A stretch of DNA of 64,000 nucleotides from Galbula dea (taxonomy: Eukaryota; Chordata; Aves; Piciformes; Galbulidae): assembly GCA_013399015.1 (NCBI GenBank), contig VWZX01010707.1:746396-810395 (forward strand), written 5' to 3'. The translations under genes were made by a program, and so were the position numbers. This document shows, one piece after another, positions 1 through 13,800 of the stretch. The number at the start of each line of letters is the position of its first letter. Positions within the stretch are counted from its first letter, which is position 1. The notes beneath the pieces are model-generated. The model was not told the DNA's origin, made no database searches, and was given only the letters and a program-made list of their open reading frames with translations.

Positions 1-3000
1 GAGGTGCAGCTACCCAGTCTTTGTGTATTCTTGATGAATATGCTAGGAGAATGCTTACTCAATCCTCTGGCTGTTGTACTAGACTGAGAACAGAAATCTT
101 TTGCTCATCTGGCATTTGTTATCTACAGTTGCCCTTCCTCTTTCATAGGTGTTTCAAGTTATGGATAAACAAGGGGAAAAAAGAGAGGTTTTCATACTGC
201 CAGTTTCAATTTGAAGCCAAATAACACCAAACAGATGAAGTCTAAGAGTAACTCCTAGGCTCACAGAAGCATTCTGCATGCCTTTTTGGCTGAATTAAAT
301 ATTGGTCTTTCTATTACATCTTGTATTACAAGCTACTTGGAAATCTTTATATGTGATCATTCTCTCATCCTGTTGAGAAACAGTAAGTGGGAGTTTCTTT
401 CCATACTAGATCTTTGTGGGTTACTTGCTAACATGACTCAGATTTAAATAATAAAAAGGCTTAACTCCAGTCTGAGAAGAGTTTATTGTCCACAACTGTA
501 GCCTAGAGACAAACTCCAGCACCTTTGGGACTCAGCTGAGGCAGCAATTAGGCAGCATTTTATTGTGATGCAGTGAGTGCGTAAAAGATGAAGCTGGACT
601 ACTCTCAAGAGCTTAGAAACAAAATTGGCTTCCTGGAGAGAGAACATAAGAAATCTGGCAACCTAAAAATATTTAAAGAGCTTAGGGCTCCCAGGAGAGA
701 ATTTCAGGCTATTGAAGTGGAAAAGACTGAGCATTTGCTAAGATTGGAAAAAAAAAAGGAGAAGAGGAGGGGGTTACATAAAAAGTGACAAAGTGTAGAG
801 GGTTTTTTATTTTTTTTTGTTACTGTAGCATATTTCAAAGGGGAAAATATAATAAACCTGAAATCAATCAGTAGCACAGACTTCAATGGAGTGTTCCAAA
901 TCAAACATCCCTGTCTTGAAAACAGGAGTCAAAAGAGTGGGGTTTTTTTAATTTCTTTTTCGTTTCAGAGTTATAAGGGATTGATGCCAAGGAACCATTA
1001 AATGAGGTGAAAGGTCTAGGCTAGAGGGCATCTTGAGCAAGTCTAATGAAGTCATGGTTGCTTCAGCAGCCACATTCCCAAAGGGGTTTGCTGTGTCTAT
1101 CACTGCATCTCTCTGTTCCTCCTCTGAATCTGGCTCCCTGGCCTCTGCAGTTATGTGCCAGAGCGTGCCTCACAAGACATCCTATGCAGCCCCTTCCTAG
1201 CAGCCACATAGCACGTAGCATCCCCATGTCAAAACAAAGCCATATGAAATGTGATTTATCTTCCTTGTCATTTGTCTTGTGTCGTACAGACATTTACCTG
1301 TGAGCTAGTCATGCCCGACTCCCTGTATTGTCAGTGGGGAACAGCAGGAGCTTACAAGGCACAGTTTTGATCAGCTGAGTGTAAATTTATACCATATGTC
1401 AAATGTGTCTATTTCTTTCTGACTTAAAACCGCGTCCTAAGGTGGCTAAGTCACAAATGGACACCCACAGTTCAAATATTTACATTTGCTCAAATAATTC
1501 TACCCCCACAACTAGCATTATGCCAGTGCAGACTATATATTAGAGGCTTCTTATTAGAGGTTTCTCTGCTGTGTTCAGGCTGTCTTCACACACTGTACAT
1601 CTAGGACTAAGACAAATTAGCTGAAACTGTTTAGCTTATATCCCAAGAGTAAAGAGAAGGTTAGAGGGTACAGAGTATTTACCTTATTGTAGCCTCTTCC
1701 CTGCCAGCGTTCCTCTGCATTATGCTGACAGCCCCATCCACTTCACCACTCCAGCCAGGTTTGGAGGCTGGGGGGTGAATATCTGTAAGGAGGGAGGAGG
1801 GAGGGACACCACAGAATGGGTGCAGAGGAGGCTGGTGAAGGGATGGAAGCATGTGGAGAGAGGGAAAGCTGGAATGCTTTATGTGCTGTGATAAGTAAAA
1901 GCAGCCCAGTCTGTATCTTTGGCATCCACAGGGCAGTGCCATTCACAGTCCTGAGCTCTGTGTTTGTAATGCAGCTGAGGGATAGATCACCCAGGTTCTC
2001 CACCTGGGTCCTGGAGCAATAGCATCTAAGGCTGCACTGCGGGTGGGGAGCGTGGTGTGTTATTGCTTAGGAATAAAATAAACCCTGCCACACATATCCT
2101 AACTGCAATCTGCGAGCCTCAGAGTCAGGGTCTTACAGTAGGAATCCAGAGCCACATGCCCTTCTACAGTACACCCTTTGTTGTTGGAAGAACCTCCACA
2201 GACAAAGCACATTTTACAGCAAGATGTGAAAGAAGCAGGTATAACCCGTTGTCATATTGCTAGGTGACAAGAAAATAAATGTTTTTATGTCTGCGAAGAT
2301 GTGACTAGCTCATCAGTTATGTAACTGCTCATTCATGCTGTTATGATCTACAAGTAGTTTTTCTGACAAAATAGCTTACACAGCTTTGTGGCCTTTGGAA
2401 GCACTAAGGATCTGAGCTAAACATGATGCATACCTATAGAAAGGTCAGAGAGTCTTCTGTGAACTCTGCTTGTGGCCATACATTTGGTGCTCTCAGATTA
2501 GGCCAAATCTGCAATATGCAGTGATTTAAAAACCAGCAGATTCTTTCAAAAGGTTTTTTAAATTGTTTTAAAGTTGTGTATTTAATAAATAGGTTACCCA
2601 AAATACAGCTTATTTTATAGTAGAGATGTGAGAGGAGACCAGATGCACAGTGTCAGGTCAGAAAAGCTGACACACATTGCACACTTTAGAAACATCAGTA
2701 ACACTTTGTACTTTAGCTGAGATGTGCTTTGACCATCTTAAAGTGTTCTACAAACTGAAGCAGCAGTCATGCCTCTGACATAAGAGGTATCAGTATGACT
2801 CCCATTACAGATAGGAAAATGAAAAACAAAAGGGGTAGGGATTTGTGTCATCAGTGACAGAGCTGGGATTGGTTTCCCTTGCCCTGATTTTTTGCTCTAA
2901 GCACCAGCCTTGTTTCTCAGGTGTTATCTCAGCCATCCTCTGGCTGATGAACAGCAGGGTCAAGAAGCAAAGTAAGGCATCATGAGGCCAATGTTCATCT

Positions 3001-5156
3001 CAAAGTACGTCGATGCTCATGGAACTCAAGTAGCTGCTTTGAAATTGCTACAGGTTGACACCTCAATAAGAAAGATCAAGACCTGTGCATTTTGGGGAAG
3101 AAAGAGGTCCTATGGGTAAACTCACACAAACTAAAATCAGGCTGTAGCTGGAGTTCTAACTTCTGACTGTGGTATCTATTTCTCTGGTCTTCGTGGTATA
3201 ACTGAGTTTGATAAATGACATTACTTTCCTTGGTTTACAGTTATATTATTTTTTAGCTGGAAACCCCAGCTAAAATGAACTTTTTGTTCACTAGGTGCTC
3301 TGAAAACACAGTGAATTTTGCAGTGCCCTGAGGCATTCCTGAGCAACACATACAATAAACCTCTAGGCAAGTCAATGGCAGAGGCAAGGGGACTTGCCTC
3401 AAGATGCAGAAATGAGATGGCACCACAGGAAACACAGCCCAGGTCAGCGGATCCCCAGACACCATCTGCATCTCTGCAGACACCTATCTACGTGGACAGA
3501 CTTACTTTTGGAATTACAGGTTCCAGGGCATGGATTAGAGGGAGAAGAACCCAAATAAGACCCCTTCCTAGGCAGAGAGAAGCCTAGACTAAGTCCTTTG
3601 AGTATCATTCTGGTGGGGAACACTTTTTTACCTTCTGTCATGTGATTCTCTTGCAGGAGTGACTTCCTCAGAGCATCCCTCTCTGCCAGTGTCCTCATCC
3701 TCTGCTACCCCCACTCCTGGGCCACGGCCAATGCCATCTGGACATGCCTTGTGGAAATGAGCATCTCTCTGGAAAAAGAAGAGGGCTGTGATTATTGCTT
3801 CTAGAAGAACTGGAATAGCTGTTTACCAACAGCAAGAAAATGTTATTTTTGGACTTAAGGGAGCTGTAATGTTTTCCTGCTACAGTAGTTGGCAGCATTT
3901 CTCTATAGCCCAAACAAGTCTTTCTTAATGGAATCTTTACTTACTGCTGTAAGTTTACTAGAGAGAGAGAAGTATATGAACAATTTTGGAGTTCAAACAA
4001 AATAATCCTGAGAGTAAGATAGGTTTAAATCCTGAGATCCCAGTAGTGATCAAGTGGAAGAACAGCAGAGTGGGATCCAGAACCAGGAGCTGGGCCTGAG
4101 GGAAAAGCTGTGGCTAAGTGCAGAGAAGTGTTGTATGTCCATTCATTTTCAAAGCATAAGCTGTTTGGAATAGATACAGTAAGGACATCACTTGGATCTT
4201 TTCCTGAGTTCATCCAGATGTTTCAGCTTGCTGCATCTGAGTGATGGCATGGGGAAATGGGAACCAAATGAGTTAGCTGAGACAGCTGCACTTGGAGGCC
4301 AAGGTAGCTGAGTGAGATGATCAAAGGCATGAAGGTGCATTTAATGGAAATATATAATAAAAAGGTTAGGTAGCAACCTGCCTCTTTTACAAAACTGATT
4401 GTAAGCTATCCAATGACCCTGATTTTCCTCTCCCATTAACATCTTGTCTCTAATCCTCCTTTGCTTCCAGGAAAGGTTAGTGGAGAGGCTTCTGTGGATT
4501 AATTCTGGCAAAACTTGTCTTACAGTGGAGCTTCATCTTACAGTGGCCATACAAACCTGATGCACAAGGGAGGAACAAGCTCTTGCTTCAGGGAATGCTG
4601 AGAGGCCTCTTGTTCAGCCAGTTGCTGGTGTTTGGCCCCATTTTCCTGTATCTCTGTAAGCACTAGATCCTCTTCTCCATAGCTCCCCATGCAGCTGCAG
4701 CACTGACACTTCACCAGATACCCTCTCCCAGGCCAGGCACCTACCACAAATACTCTGCTATCAGGAACAGCTATCAGCCATAAGCAACAAGGAAAGCTAC
4801 TTGATTTTGGATGCAAATTTATTCCTTGGAGAGAGTGTTGCCATGTTGTGCCACTGGAGGCTGATACAGCCAGGATATAAGCTGCCGTTGAAGCTATAAC
4901 CATGCTGCAGCAGGTGTTAAATCTAATGTGTGTGTTACACTGAACACATGTGAAGGTTGGGTGCATAGCTGGATTGTAAACCAGCAAACACCTTAGGCCT
5001 AAATACCACAGGAAAACCCCTTACTTATATATGTATAGTAGGTGTGTTTTCCTTGTAGCACCATTCTTCAACAGATGGTTGTGAAATCTCTTTTCTCTAT
5101 GTTCAAAGGAGCAGAAGAATGTTTGCATCCTATCCCAAGGCAGCTGCCTTCCCTGA

Positions 5157-5167
5157 CCCCCCCCCCC
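5157..5167 (+). repeat. C11 run followed by ACC triplets
   Basis: Eleven C are followed directly by a few ACC units. Confidence 0.85.
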
Positions 5168-5383
5168 ACCACCACCATTTGGGAGGTTTGCAGAAGCCCA
5201 CTGTAGGTGCACAGCCCTCATTGACACCTGCCAGCTGGAGTTCGCACTGCTGTCAGACCAATCTTGCACACTGCACCATCTTCTTATGCCAGCCCCATCA
5301 TCCACCTGGCCAGTCAGCCACCTCATTCAGCAAACTGAGCTGACAGAAAATTAAAATTACCAAAAGGAAAAAAAAATAAAAAA

Positions 5384-5417
5384 GAGAGGAGAGGAGAGGA
5401 GAGGAGAGGAGAGGAGG
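5384..5417 (+). repeat. (GAGGA)n microsatellite
   Basis: About six five-base AGAGG units follow an A-rich stretch (5361-5383). The plus strand is purine-only. Confidence 0.9.
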
Positions 5418-6710
5418 ATCATACCAAGACCAATCAGCCCTTGGCGCCACTTTCCCTACAGCCAAAGGAACACAAGTGTCAGCAGAGGCGAAAGAGCTGC
5501 CTTTTGGCAGGAGCCCAGCAGAAGGTCAGCTTAGGCCAGTTGTGAAACTGCACATTCAGCCAGCCCCCGAGCTGCGGAGGGAGCTGGCATGCTCCTCACC
5601 AGCCATCTACCCAACCCCTCCAAACCTCGAAGTGGGAAGCTTTGCTGTTGGTGTGTGTGCGAGGGAACCGGTAATGTCTTTAATGGATCCAGGTACTTCT
5701 GCAGTTCCTGCCTGAGGACTTGAAGAGTTAATGCCTGTTTTCCCAAGCCAGGAAGGAGCAGATTCCTACTGCAAGCGCACTGTGAACGCCCTGCAATGGT
5801 GATTTAAGAGTAAATGCCTCGGAGCAGAGCTGGGTCTTGTGGGAAGCATAAATAGTTAACAAAAGAACAAAAGAGGGTAGCTCTGCCACGGTTTACACCA
5901 GTGAGAGTCAGAACACAAATTAACCTTATGGCTTGTCTTTTAAAGAATGACAGAAAGTTTTGGACATTGTTTCGGTAGCGTTGCAGCAGTGACGATGTCC
6001 GGCTGTAAGCAAGGCAGAATTTATTGGAAAATATAAGGTCTTTTACTAGCCCAGCTGACCACGCTGTAGAAAGCAGGCACCCTTGCAGACACATAAGCCC
6101 TTCAAGCCTGTTTCAAATTTGAAGAACTTGTGTACTGGAAGCATGTTTCACCTAGGAAATAGGTTGGTCTAACAAACCTCTTTTCCACCAGTTTTGCCCC
6201 ACTGCTGATTTAGGGGTACTCTTCAGGCAAAAGTTTCAGCTTTTTGAAAAGGAAACTGTTGTCAGCAAGGCATCCTGTTTCTGATTCTAGAAATTCTGTT
6301 CTCACCCTTGAAACATTGACCTGTAGATCCATGTTGTTGCAGGCACATCAGAGGCAGCAGCACTGCGCAGCCAGTTGCACGCTGGATTGATTCTTCTCCT
6401 TTCTCTCCTCCCCGTCAGGCATGGCCACACGCCACCTAGTGAAGTAATGAAGAACACTGCCTGACATACCCTGCACATGTAGGTAAGAGTTATCGTATCA
6501 AGCCATGAATTGATGCCTACTGGAGGGCAGGCTATTTTTTAAAAACTCAGAATACTTGTTTTAAGGTGGCTGTCCTAAGGAAAGGGCCTTTCCCAGCCTT
6601 TTGGGTTTTTTGTTATATAAATTGATCAACCACTACTGTAAGGGGATAGATAAAAGCAAAAGAAAAAACTGACAGAAAAATTGCTTGATACAGGTTCAGT
6701 AACCTTGAAT

Positions 6711-7843
6711 CATAGAATCACAGAATGTTAGAGCTTGGAAGTAACCTCTGAGGATCATCTTGTCCAACCCGCTGCCAAAACAAGTTCACCTAGACCAGGT
6801 TGCACAGGAACACGTCCATGTGGGGTTTGAAAGTCTATAGAGAAAGAGACTCCATGACCTCTCTGGGCAATCTGTTCCAGGGTTCTATTGCCATCAAAAG
6901 AAATGTTTTTCTTTATGTTTAGGTAGAATTTCCTGTGTTCTAATTTGCAGCCATTGCCACTTGTCTTATCACTAGGTACCACTGCAAGCAGCCTGGCTCC
7001 ATTCTTTTGACACTGGTCCTTTAGATATTGATAAGCATCAGTAAGATCCCCTCTCAGTCTTCTCTTCTCCAGGCTAAAGATCTCGAGGTCTCCCAGCCTT
7101 TCCTTGTAAGAGAGATGCTCTAGTCTCCTAACCATCTTTGTAGCCCTCCACTGGACTCTCACCAGTAGTTCCTTGTCTCTCTTGATTTGGGGAGCCCAGA
7201 ACTGGACACAGTACCCAAGATGTCGCCTGACTAGCACAGAGTAGAAGGAAAGGAGAATCTCTCTCGACCTTCTGGTCACACTCCTCTTAATCCACCCCAG
7301 GATACCATTGGCCTTCTTGGCCACAAGGGCACACTGCTGGCTCATGAGTAACTTGCTGTCCATCAGGTCCTTCTCTATGGACCTGCTTTTCAGCAGGTCA
7401 AACCCTAGCCTGTACTGGTCCATAGGGTTATTCCTCTCCAGGTGCAGGACTCTATACTTGCCCTTGATGAACTTCATGAGGTTCCTTCCCGCCCAACTCT
7501 CCAGCCTGTCAGGTCTCGCCGAATGGCAGCACAGCCTTCTGGTGTTTCAGCCACTCCTCCCAGTTTTGTGTCATTAGCAAGCTTACTGAGGGTACATTCC
7601 ACCACTTCATCTAGTTGTGGAACAAGACTGGACACAGTACTGACCGCTGGGGAACACTGCTAGCTGCAGGCCTCCAACTAGACTCTGTACTGCTGATCAC
7701 AACTCTCTGAGCTCTGTCACTCAGCCAGTTCTCAATGGACCTCACTGTCCACTCATATAACTTAAGCTTCCTAAGCTTATCTATGAGGATGTTATGGGAG
7801 ACAGTGTCAAAAACCTTGCTGAAGTCCAGGTAGACAAGGGGCT
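6711..7843 (-). mobile_element. CR1 LINE, 5'-truncated, with reverse-transcriptase remains
   Basis: The minus strand ends at 6711 in the CR1 terminal octamer repeats (ATTCTGTGATTCTATGAT) and is 5'-truncated near 7843. Reverse-transcriptase traces are clear. Motif A appears as LDFSKVFDTV (around 7790-7830). Motif B is degraded to VPQRSVL where intact copies have a PQGS core. The catalytic motif C reads LANDT (around 7575-7590) instead of FADDT. The C-terminal part is open from 7477 to 6755 and contains ALVAKKANGILG and SLEKRRLRGDL. A single-base deletion near 7507 shifts the frame. The copy is dead. It is a retrotransposon fragment, not a host gene. Confidence 0.95.
6755..7843 (-). pseudogene. 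Broken CR1 ORF2 (reverse transcriptase, C-terminal part)
   Basis: The coding remnant within the LINE spans RT motif A to the C-terminus in at least two frames. One piece covers about 7843-7611, the other about 7490-6755, with the frame changing near 7507. A catalytic Asp of motif C is Asn here, so the enzyme would be inactive even without the frameshift. The endonuclease half is absent because of 5' truncation, the usual fate of LINE copies. Confidence 0.9.
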
Positions 7844-10800
7844 GTAAGGTAGCTGTTGCCCAAAATACTTCCTGGCTAAATGTAGTTGCTGTTATAAAAG
7901 TAACTAGATCGCTGTGTAACTGCAGCGCAGGAGTGAACTGGACTCTTGCACCTGAAAGCCACATTCCTTCCCCTGGTAACGCTGGAGCCTGTGCCAAGGA
8001 GCTGAGGAATCCCTCCAAGTTCTTCCTGCTTCAGAACGGGCCACTGTAGCTGCAGCCAGTGCTACAGGAAGCAATGCTGAGCACACACCCTCCCTTCCTG
8101 CTTTAAGAACCTTACAAAGGCAGCAAACACTTGTCTTGTATCAGCAAATAGAGCAGAGAGCATAAGACACAGAAGATTTATAGGTATAACATCCCAGCAT
8201 TGCACACTTGGATTTAGCCTCACTCAAATCCCATTTACTTTAATAGGAATGTTGCTGCTAAAATCCTTCATGATGTTTAGAATATTTACCCCATAGGGAG
8301 CAGATAATCTGGGAAGTAACAAGGTGCCATTTCCTACTGAATGTGTTCTCTGACTATAACCACATGTTAATGATAGAATTTAGGGCCATGCTAGAGCAAA
8401 GCATCTCTTCACCACTTACCAGCACAGTTAAGCTGTGAACTGGGAATTGGGAAGGTTCTTGTTTGCTGTCATGCTGGTATTTGTCAGATAGGAAGAGAAA
8501 AGAAAATTAAGATACAAAAGCTGGAACATCAGGCTTCCTTCTGTGGCTTTCTTTTCTTAGTTTTGCTTTCAATCCTCAGAACAAAACAATTTTATTTTGG
8601 AGTTCAGCTCCAAAGTTTAATTATTAGGTTCTCTGAGCGCTTAGTGGTGCTCCTCACAGGTGACCAACACAAATGACATGGTGGCTCTAGAGACCACGTT
8701 AAGCATGACAGCAGGATTCTTCGTGTCAGAATTTGTATCTTTGGTGCTGAGAATGGCAAAATGCTGCCTAGCCCTTCATTTTGCCAGAATTTTGCCTATT
8801 CTGCTCTAGATACCAGTGGATTTTATTCTGTCCTTTGCAACATTAAGCAAAGGCAGGAGCCAATTCTCCCACCTCTTGCTCAGCTCTGAACGAAGGCATG
8901 TCAGCACACCACAGCTTAAAGCCTCCGAAGAAGCCCTAAAGCCTAGCAGTCTCCATGAAGCCCATCTCAGAAACTGGAGCTCCTCTCATACCCAGACAAA
9001 GCAGCACTTGACTGACTTTCCTTGTTGGTGGACAAGGAGATGTGTTTGAGACCGTTTTGAGATGTATTAATAAGAGTGCTGGGAGGGATTAACCACAATC
9101 TCTCACCTTGAAATGGCTTCAGCTTCTTTTCTTATGGAAATGAGGGTCTGTAATCGCATGGGCAGCTGTCTACCTGTGTCTCAGGCTGTGCTTTTCAACA
9201 TATCTGCCCCTGCCCTTCCCCGAGTAATTTCTGAATCCACTGAGCAAATTCAGTGATCTGTAACAGAGGAATAACACTCTTAAAGATTATTAAGTTGCTA
9301 AATGTTCATTAAAGTCTTCAGTGAACTACAGGAGAAAGAACTTATTGTCATTTAAAATAACAATGTGACTCAATAGTTACTTGCCCCAGAGAATCCCCAC
9401 TAGGGAGGGTGTTATGCAAACTCTTTTTTTCCTTTCCACACGGTGTTTTAGCAGAGCAGGATCCAGCCCTAAAAACTGCAGTTTCTTTCTAGATTGTTTC
9501 TAGGGTGGGGATCCCAGATATGTTTTTCCATGGCTAATTAACCGCCAAGCACTAATTAATTCCTTCAGACATAGTGCAAGGCTTAGCGGAGAACGTGCCG
9601 TAACATCCTGCCAAAGGAAGCAGCTCGTTCAGAACTGTAATGGGATCACTAGCGCTGTTACTCAAACCTCTAGAAATAATCGAGTGGGATTAGAGAAGTT
9701 CAGTCCGATGTGGTGTCCATGATAGCATCCAAACTGTTTTCATCAGGTCTTTGCAGCGACCTTCGTGTTCAAGTTGTCTTTCACACATTTTGTACTCAGA
9801 CCCCATCCATTTTGTGTGTGCTGGTGTTGCAGCAGCAGCACCTCTGTCTCAGGCAGCAGAGGAGCATCTGTGTTGTTCAGTTGCCAGTTTGCAGGGAGGA
9901 ATTGTCTTACTTTGCAGCGCTGCAGCACAAACACCTGAGAGCAGAGTTTTGAAGCACACCTTGAGACAGTGGGTCACACTGCTTCTTCAGGAGCTCAGAC
10001 CCCTTTGTACCATGACACAGAGAAGGTGTGGGGGTGACAGGCGTTCCCTGCTCATCCCTGAGCCCAGAGCTACCACTTAAAACAGATGTCTGTGTGAAAA
10101 AGGCCCCACACCTGCCAAACCACCAGCCTCAAGCTTCCTTCCTTGTTTCTTCAGGCCTCAGAATAACGAGAGCATTTGTGCAATGTGCAATGTGCCCTGT
10201 GGTTTCCCTTCTCCCTAAAGACATGATCTTCTATCTCCCCAGAGCAAAAAATCAGACAGCAAGCCTTACAAGACAGGAGAAAAGAGATGAACAGTGAAGA
10301 AATGTGCATTTTGCTCAGCTGGCTTCATTTTTCAACACCAAAAAAAAAAGGGGGAGGAAAAACATGGGTCAGTGTTGCAGACCTCGCCAGAGAGGCATTT
10401 GAATCTGATAAAAATTACAAGTCCCTCATTTGCACTTACTCTGCAGTGCAGCACCCAAAGCACTAAACTAGAAAAAATACGTTAACTAAAAAGTCATCTT
10501 GAATCAGAAACTTTCAGGGCTTCACTTTTGAACTACATTGAGACTGTGAGGTTTTACTGCTGCTTTGCTTTTGGTTCCTGTTTTTGCTAGCGTTGAGAAA
10601 CGAGGTGCCTTAGGAAGTCTCGTGGTGTGTAACATGCAGTAGCAGCCTGTATACAACGGAAGGAAGATGATGTGGCAGAATATTGTTGAGGAAAGATCCT
10701 GTTTGTGTAGGGAGCTGGAGAATAGTAAACCATAACAGAGCAGGGACACAGAAAGACCAGAAATGAAAGGAAATTAAGCCAAAATGCTTGTGATTCCTGT

Positions 10801-13800
10801 TTGTGTGCAAAAGCACACTAGAAACACCAAAACAATTTTAAAAACAGGTTTATTTGTCTTTTCTCAGATTTCCTATCCTGTAGTGGAGGGGAAGAGAGAG
10901 GAAAAGAGAGAGGGGACACACTTGGTTGTGAATCCCTGCTGGTCTTTTCTCCCCGTAGTCCCGCAGCAGTTGCAGATGTGACCCCAGCAGCAGTTAGGTT
11001 TACATTAAAACTGCTGGAGCCAACCAAAAGTTTCTTAACAGTGATTCTTAGCTGTGTTTTATCCTAGGCACACTTGATTTCAGGAACAACTACTGAAAAG
11101 ATCCTGTCTACCTGTGTGATTTTTTGAGATGTATTAAAAGCCATCTCTTGGTTTATTTCTGTGAAACAACTGGTCGATTTGATGAGCTTCAGTTCCTGAT
11201 AAACATTTGCCTGTTCTACAAATGCCCTAAGTGTAACAGAGGGAAATCACTTCCCTGCAATATATGCCCATTTCAGGTTACGTAATCTTTTATTAGCCTT
11301 TATAAAGCACAGCCACTGTGTTTGGTGCATATCCACGTGATCTCTCCTAGAGGTCTCATCCCGTGCTGGGAACATATGGGATGTATGTCACCTCGGGACA
11401 CACACAGTCCCTTTCACCATTAGCAGTAACTGACTCAACTGTCTATGAGACAGCAACAAAATCCTTATACCTATAGGTTTCTTCTTCCCAGTGAGGTGTG
11501 GTTTTTAGGTGGGTGCTTTCGGACTCTCAGATTACTTTGCTAGGCTGAAGGAGCTTACGCAATACACAAAATGTGCACCTGTAAGTTGATATAAACCTGT
11601 CTGAAATTTGGCTGAATAAAAAGGTTAGCACTCAAAGTGTTCAAGTTTTGCAGACTTGCACTGACCCATAGCAGTGGTCATGGTGCTGGACTGCATTAAT
11701 ATGGGTAAAGGCTGTGAATGTGTAAAATGTAGTGAAAATGTGATTGTTCCACACATACTATTGCAAGGTTGTAAACAGAATTTTCTGGAGCTGTGGACTC
11801 CAACATTAGACTTGATGGAAGGGAAGGAGAGGGAAAATTTCTCTCAGAAAGGCTGGAGAACTGAATCGGTGTTCCCTTGAATATACTGAAAGTAAGAGAG
11901 CATGAAGGATGCATATCATCAGAGAGCTTTGCAGTCAGGATAAAGAGAGCTATCATTGTCAGTCCATGAGGAGATAGATGGAGAGAGAGGGCAAGTCCAG
12001 AATATGTGAAAGCAGGAGCTTCATTCAGCCTTGCTGCTGGGCTGGTTTTCTGGGCTAGTGGCCTGGGGAACTGGTAAAACTGGATTGGGACAGTAAAGGC
12101 TGTAAACGTAATTCGTCATTTAGAACCCGGCCCTATCGAGGCAGACACATCTACCCCAGCCTTCTCAGATACTTAGAGAGCTGCTGCAATTCACAGTCAC
12201 AGGAAGGGCTTTCCAGCTGCAGGATCCAAATATTTTGAAGTGAAACATGGTGCATTGTATTAACTTGGTTCAGATAATCACTTTTAAACATCTGAATCTA
12301 ATTTCTTGATGCTAATTCCTCTTGCTCAATCCTTATTTCAGCTGCGTGGAATTCTCAGAACTTTCTGACCCCAACTTGTCGTTTCCTGATGTTTTATTGC
12401 TAAGTTATTGAGGTTTCAGGGACGCTGATGTTTCTAAAATGTGCACACCTTTGATAGTACACATGGCCAGTGTGTCAAAGTGAACTTCTCATATGCTCTG
12501 TATAGATCACTGACTCCACTGCTGCATCCTCTGCAGTTTCACCATTTGACACATTTATCTGCATACCCAGTGATGCAGTCCTCCTTAAGATGTGCTTATT
12601 ATTTAAGACTTTTCAAAAGCTCAGCCTCTGCACACTACAAAACTCTATCTGAGCCTACATCCGCTCTTGTCACTCATGTACAGGTTCCATCTGTTCCCTT
12701 TTTCCTCTCCCATTGCTGCTTGCCACATCCAGACCACATGCTGCTTATACATTGTACAATAGACATTTCTGCACACACACTTTTGAAAATGTGGCTCTTA
12801 GTGCTTTATTGTTCACATGTGTCTTCTTGCTTAAGGCAAGTTTTATCAGTAACGATTTTGTTGTTTACTGACACATAGAATGAAATAGGGTACTGTTAAA
12901 ATATGGCTGGAGGACAGAAGGGCCTTTGATACACCAATTACACAATTTCTGCCAGTTTTCCAATCAGTCCCCCCTGCTAACACTTCCCCAAATTCTGTAG
13001 TTGCCTGAGGATAAAGCCAGATCCTAATATCACTTACAGCAATGTAAAGACTGCTCAGCTCTGCATGAAGCTGCTCCATGTTGCTAAGGATTCACCAGCA
13101 CCTCCTATGCTCCTGTGTCTGGTAAGGAGAGAGGTTGGGACCTTCTATCACTCCTTTCCAGCAAGGCATGCCTAGCTTCTGCTTTAGATCCCCTTTACAG
13201 GTCCCCAGTGGCACCTTTGCATGATGGCTATATTCTTCCATCTTGAGGGGGGAAAAAATCCCTACAGAAACCAGTTCTGGAAGTGAAATCAGTGCTAAGA
13301 AGGTCTATGCAGACTCTTCTCCCGTAGGAACTGAGTTGACCTCTAGCAGCTACCCCAGTGCATGGACTGAAGCAGCCCCAGAGGTACACAATGACAAGGG
13401 AGTTAATGCAGGCATATCCCCTGGGAGCCATCTGAGGTCTTTCCCATCACACCTTGCTCCATACCTGCGGTGAGCCTGGAGTATGTGCAAACAGATCACA
13501 CTGGGTGCAACTCCCAGTAATGTTCCTGGGTGCCTGCAGCAGAGATGGCACAGAGCCCATTACACTGGATTATTGCCACCCAGGGATTTCCTGCACCAGG
13601 AAAATCCCCAGCTGTGCAAAATCTCTGGTTTCCCACCTGGAGCTCAAGACCTGCCTGTAGTGATGATAATTGCTGCTACTGGAGAAAGCAAAGGCTACAG
13701 AAACCCACAAAAGGTAGGAGTAGACCCAGTTTCCATCAGAGACTTGCTCTGATTAAAGCTTTCCCTACAAAGACAGTGTGTGCTTCTGACAGAGACAGGC

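Larger units (their letters stand above)
1..6710. other. Intergenic, no gene recognised
   Basis: Both strands show only short frames without family resemblance. Apart from the simple repeats near 5.16 and 5.4 kb I see nothing I can name. Confidence 0.6.
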
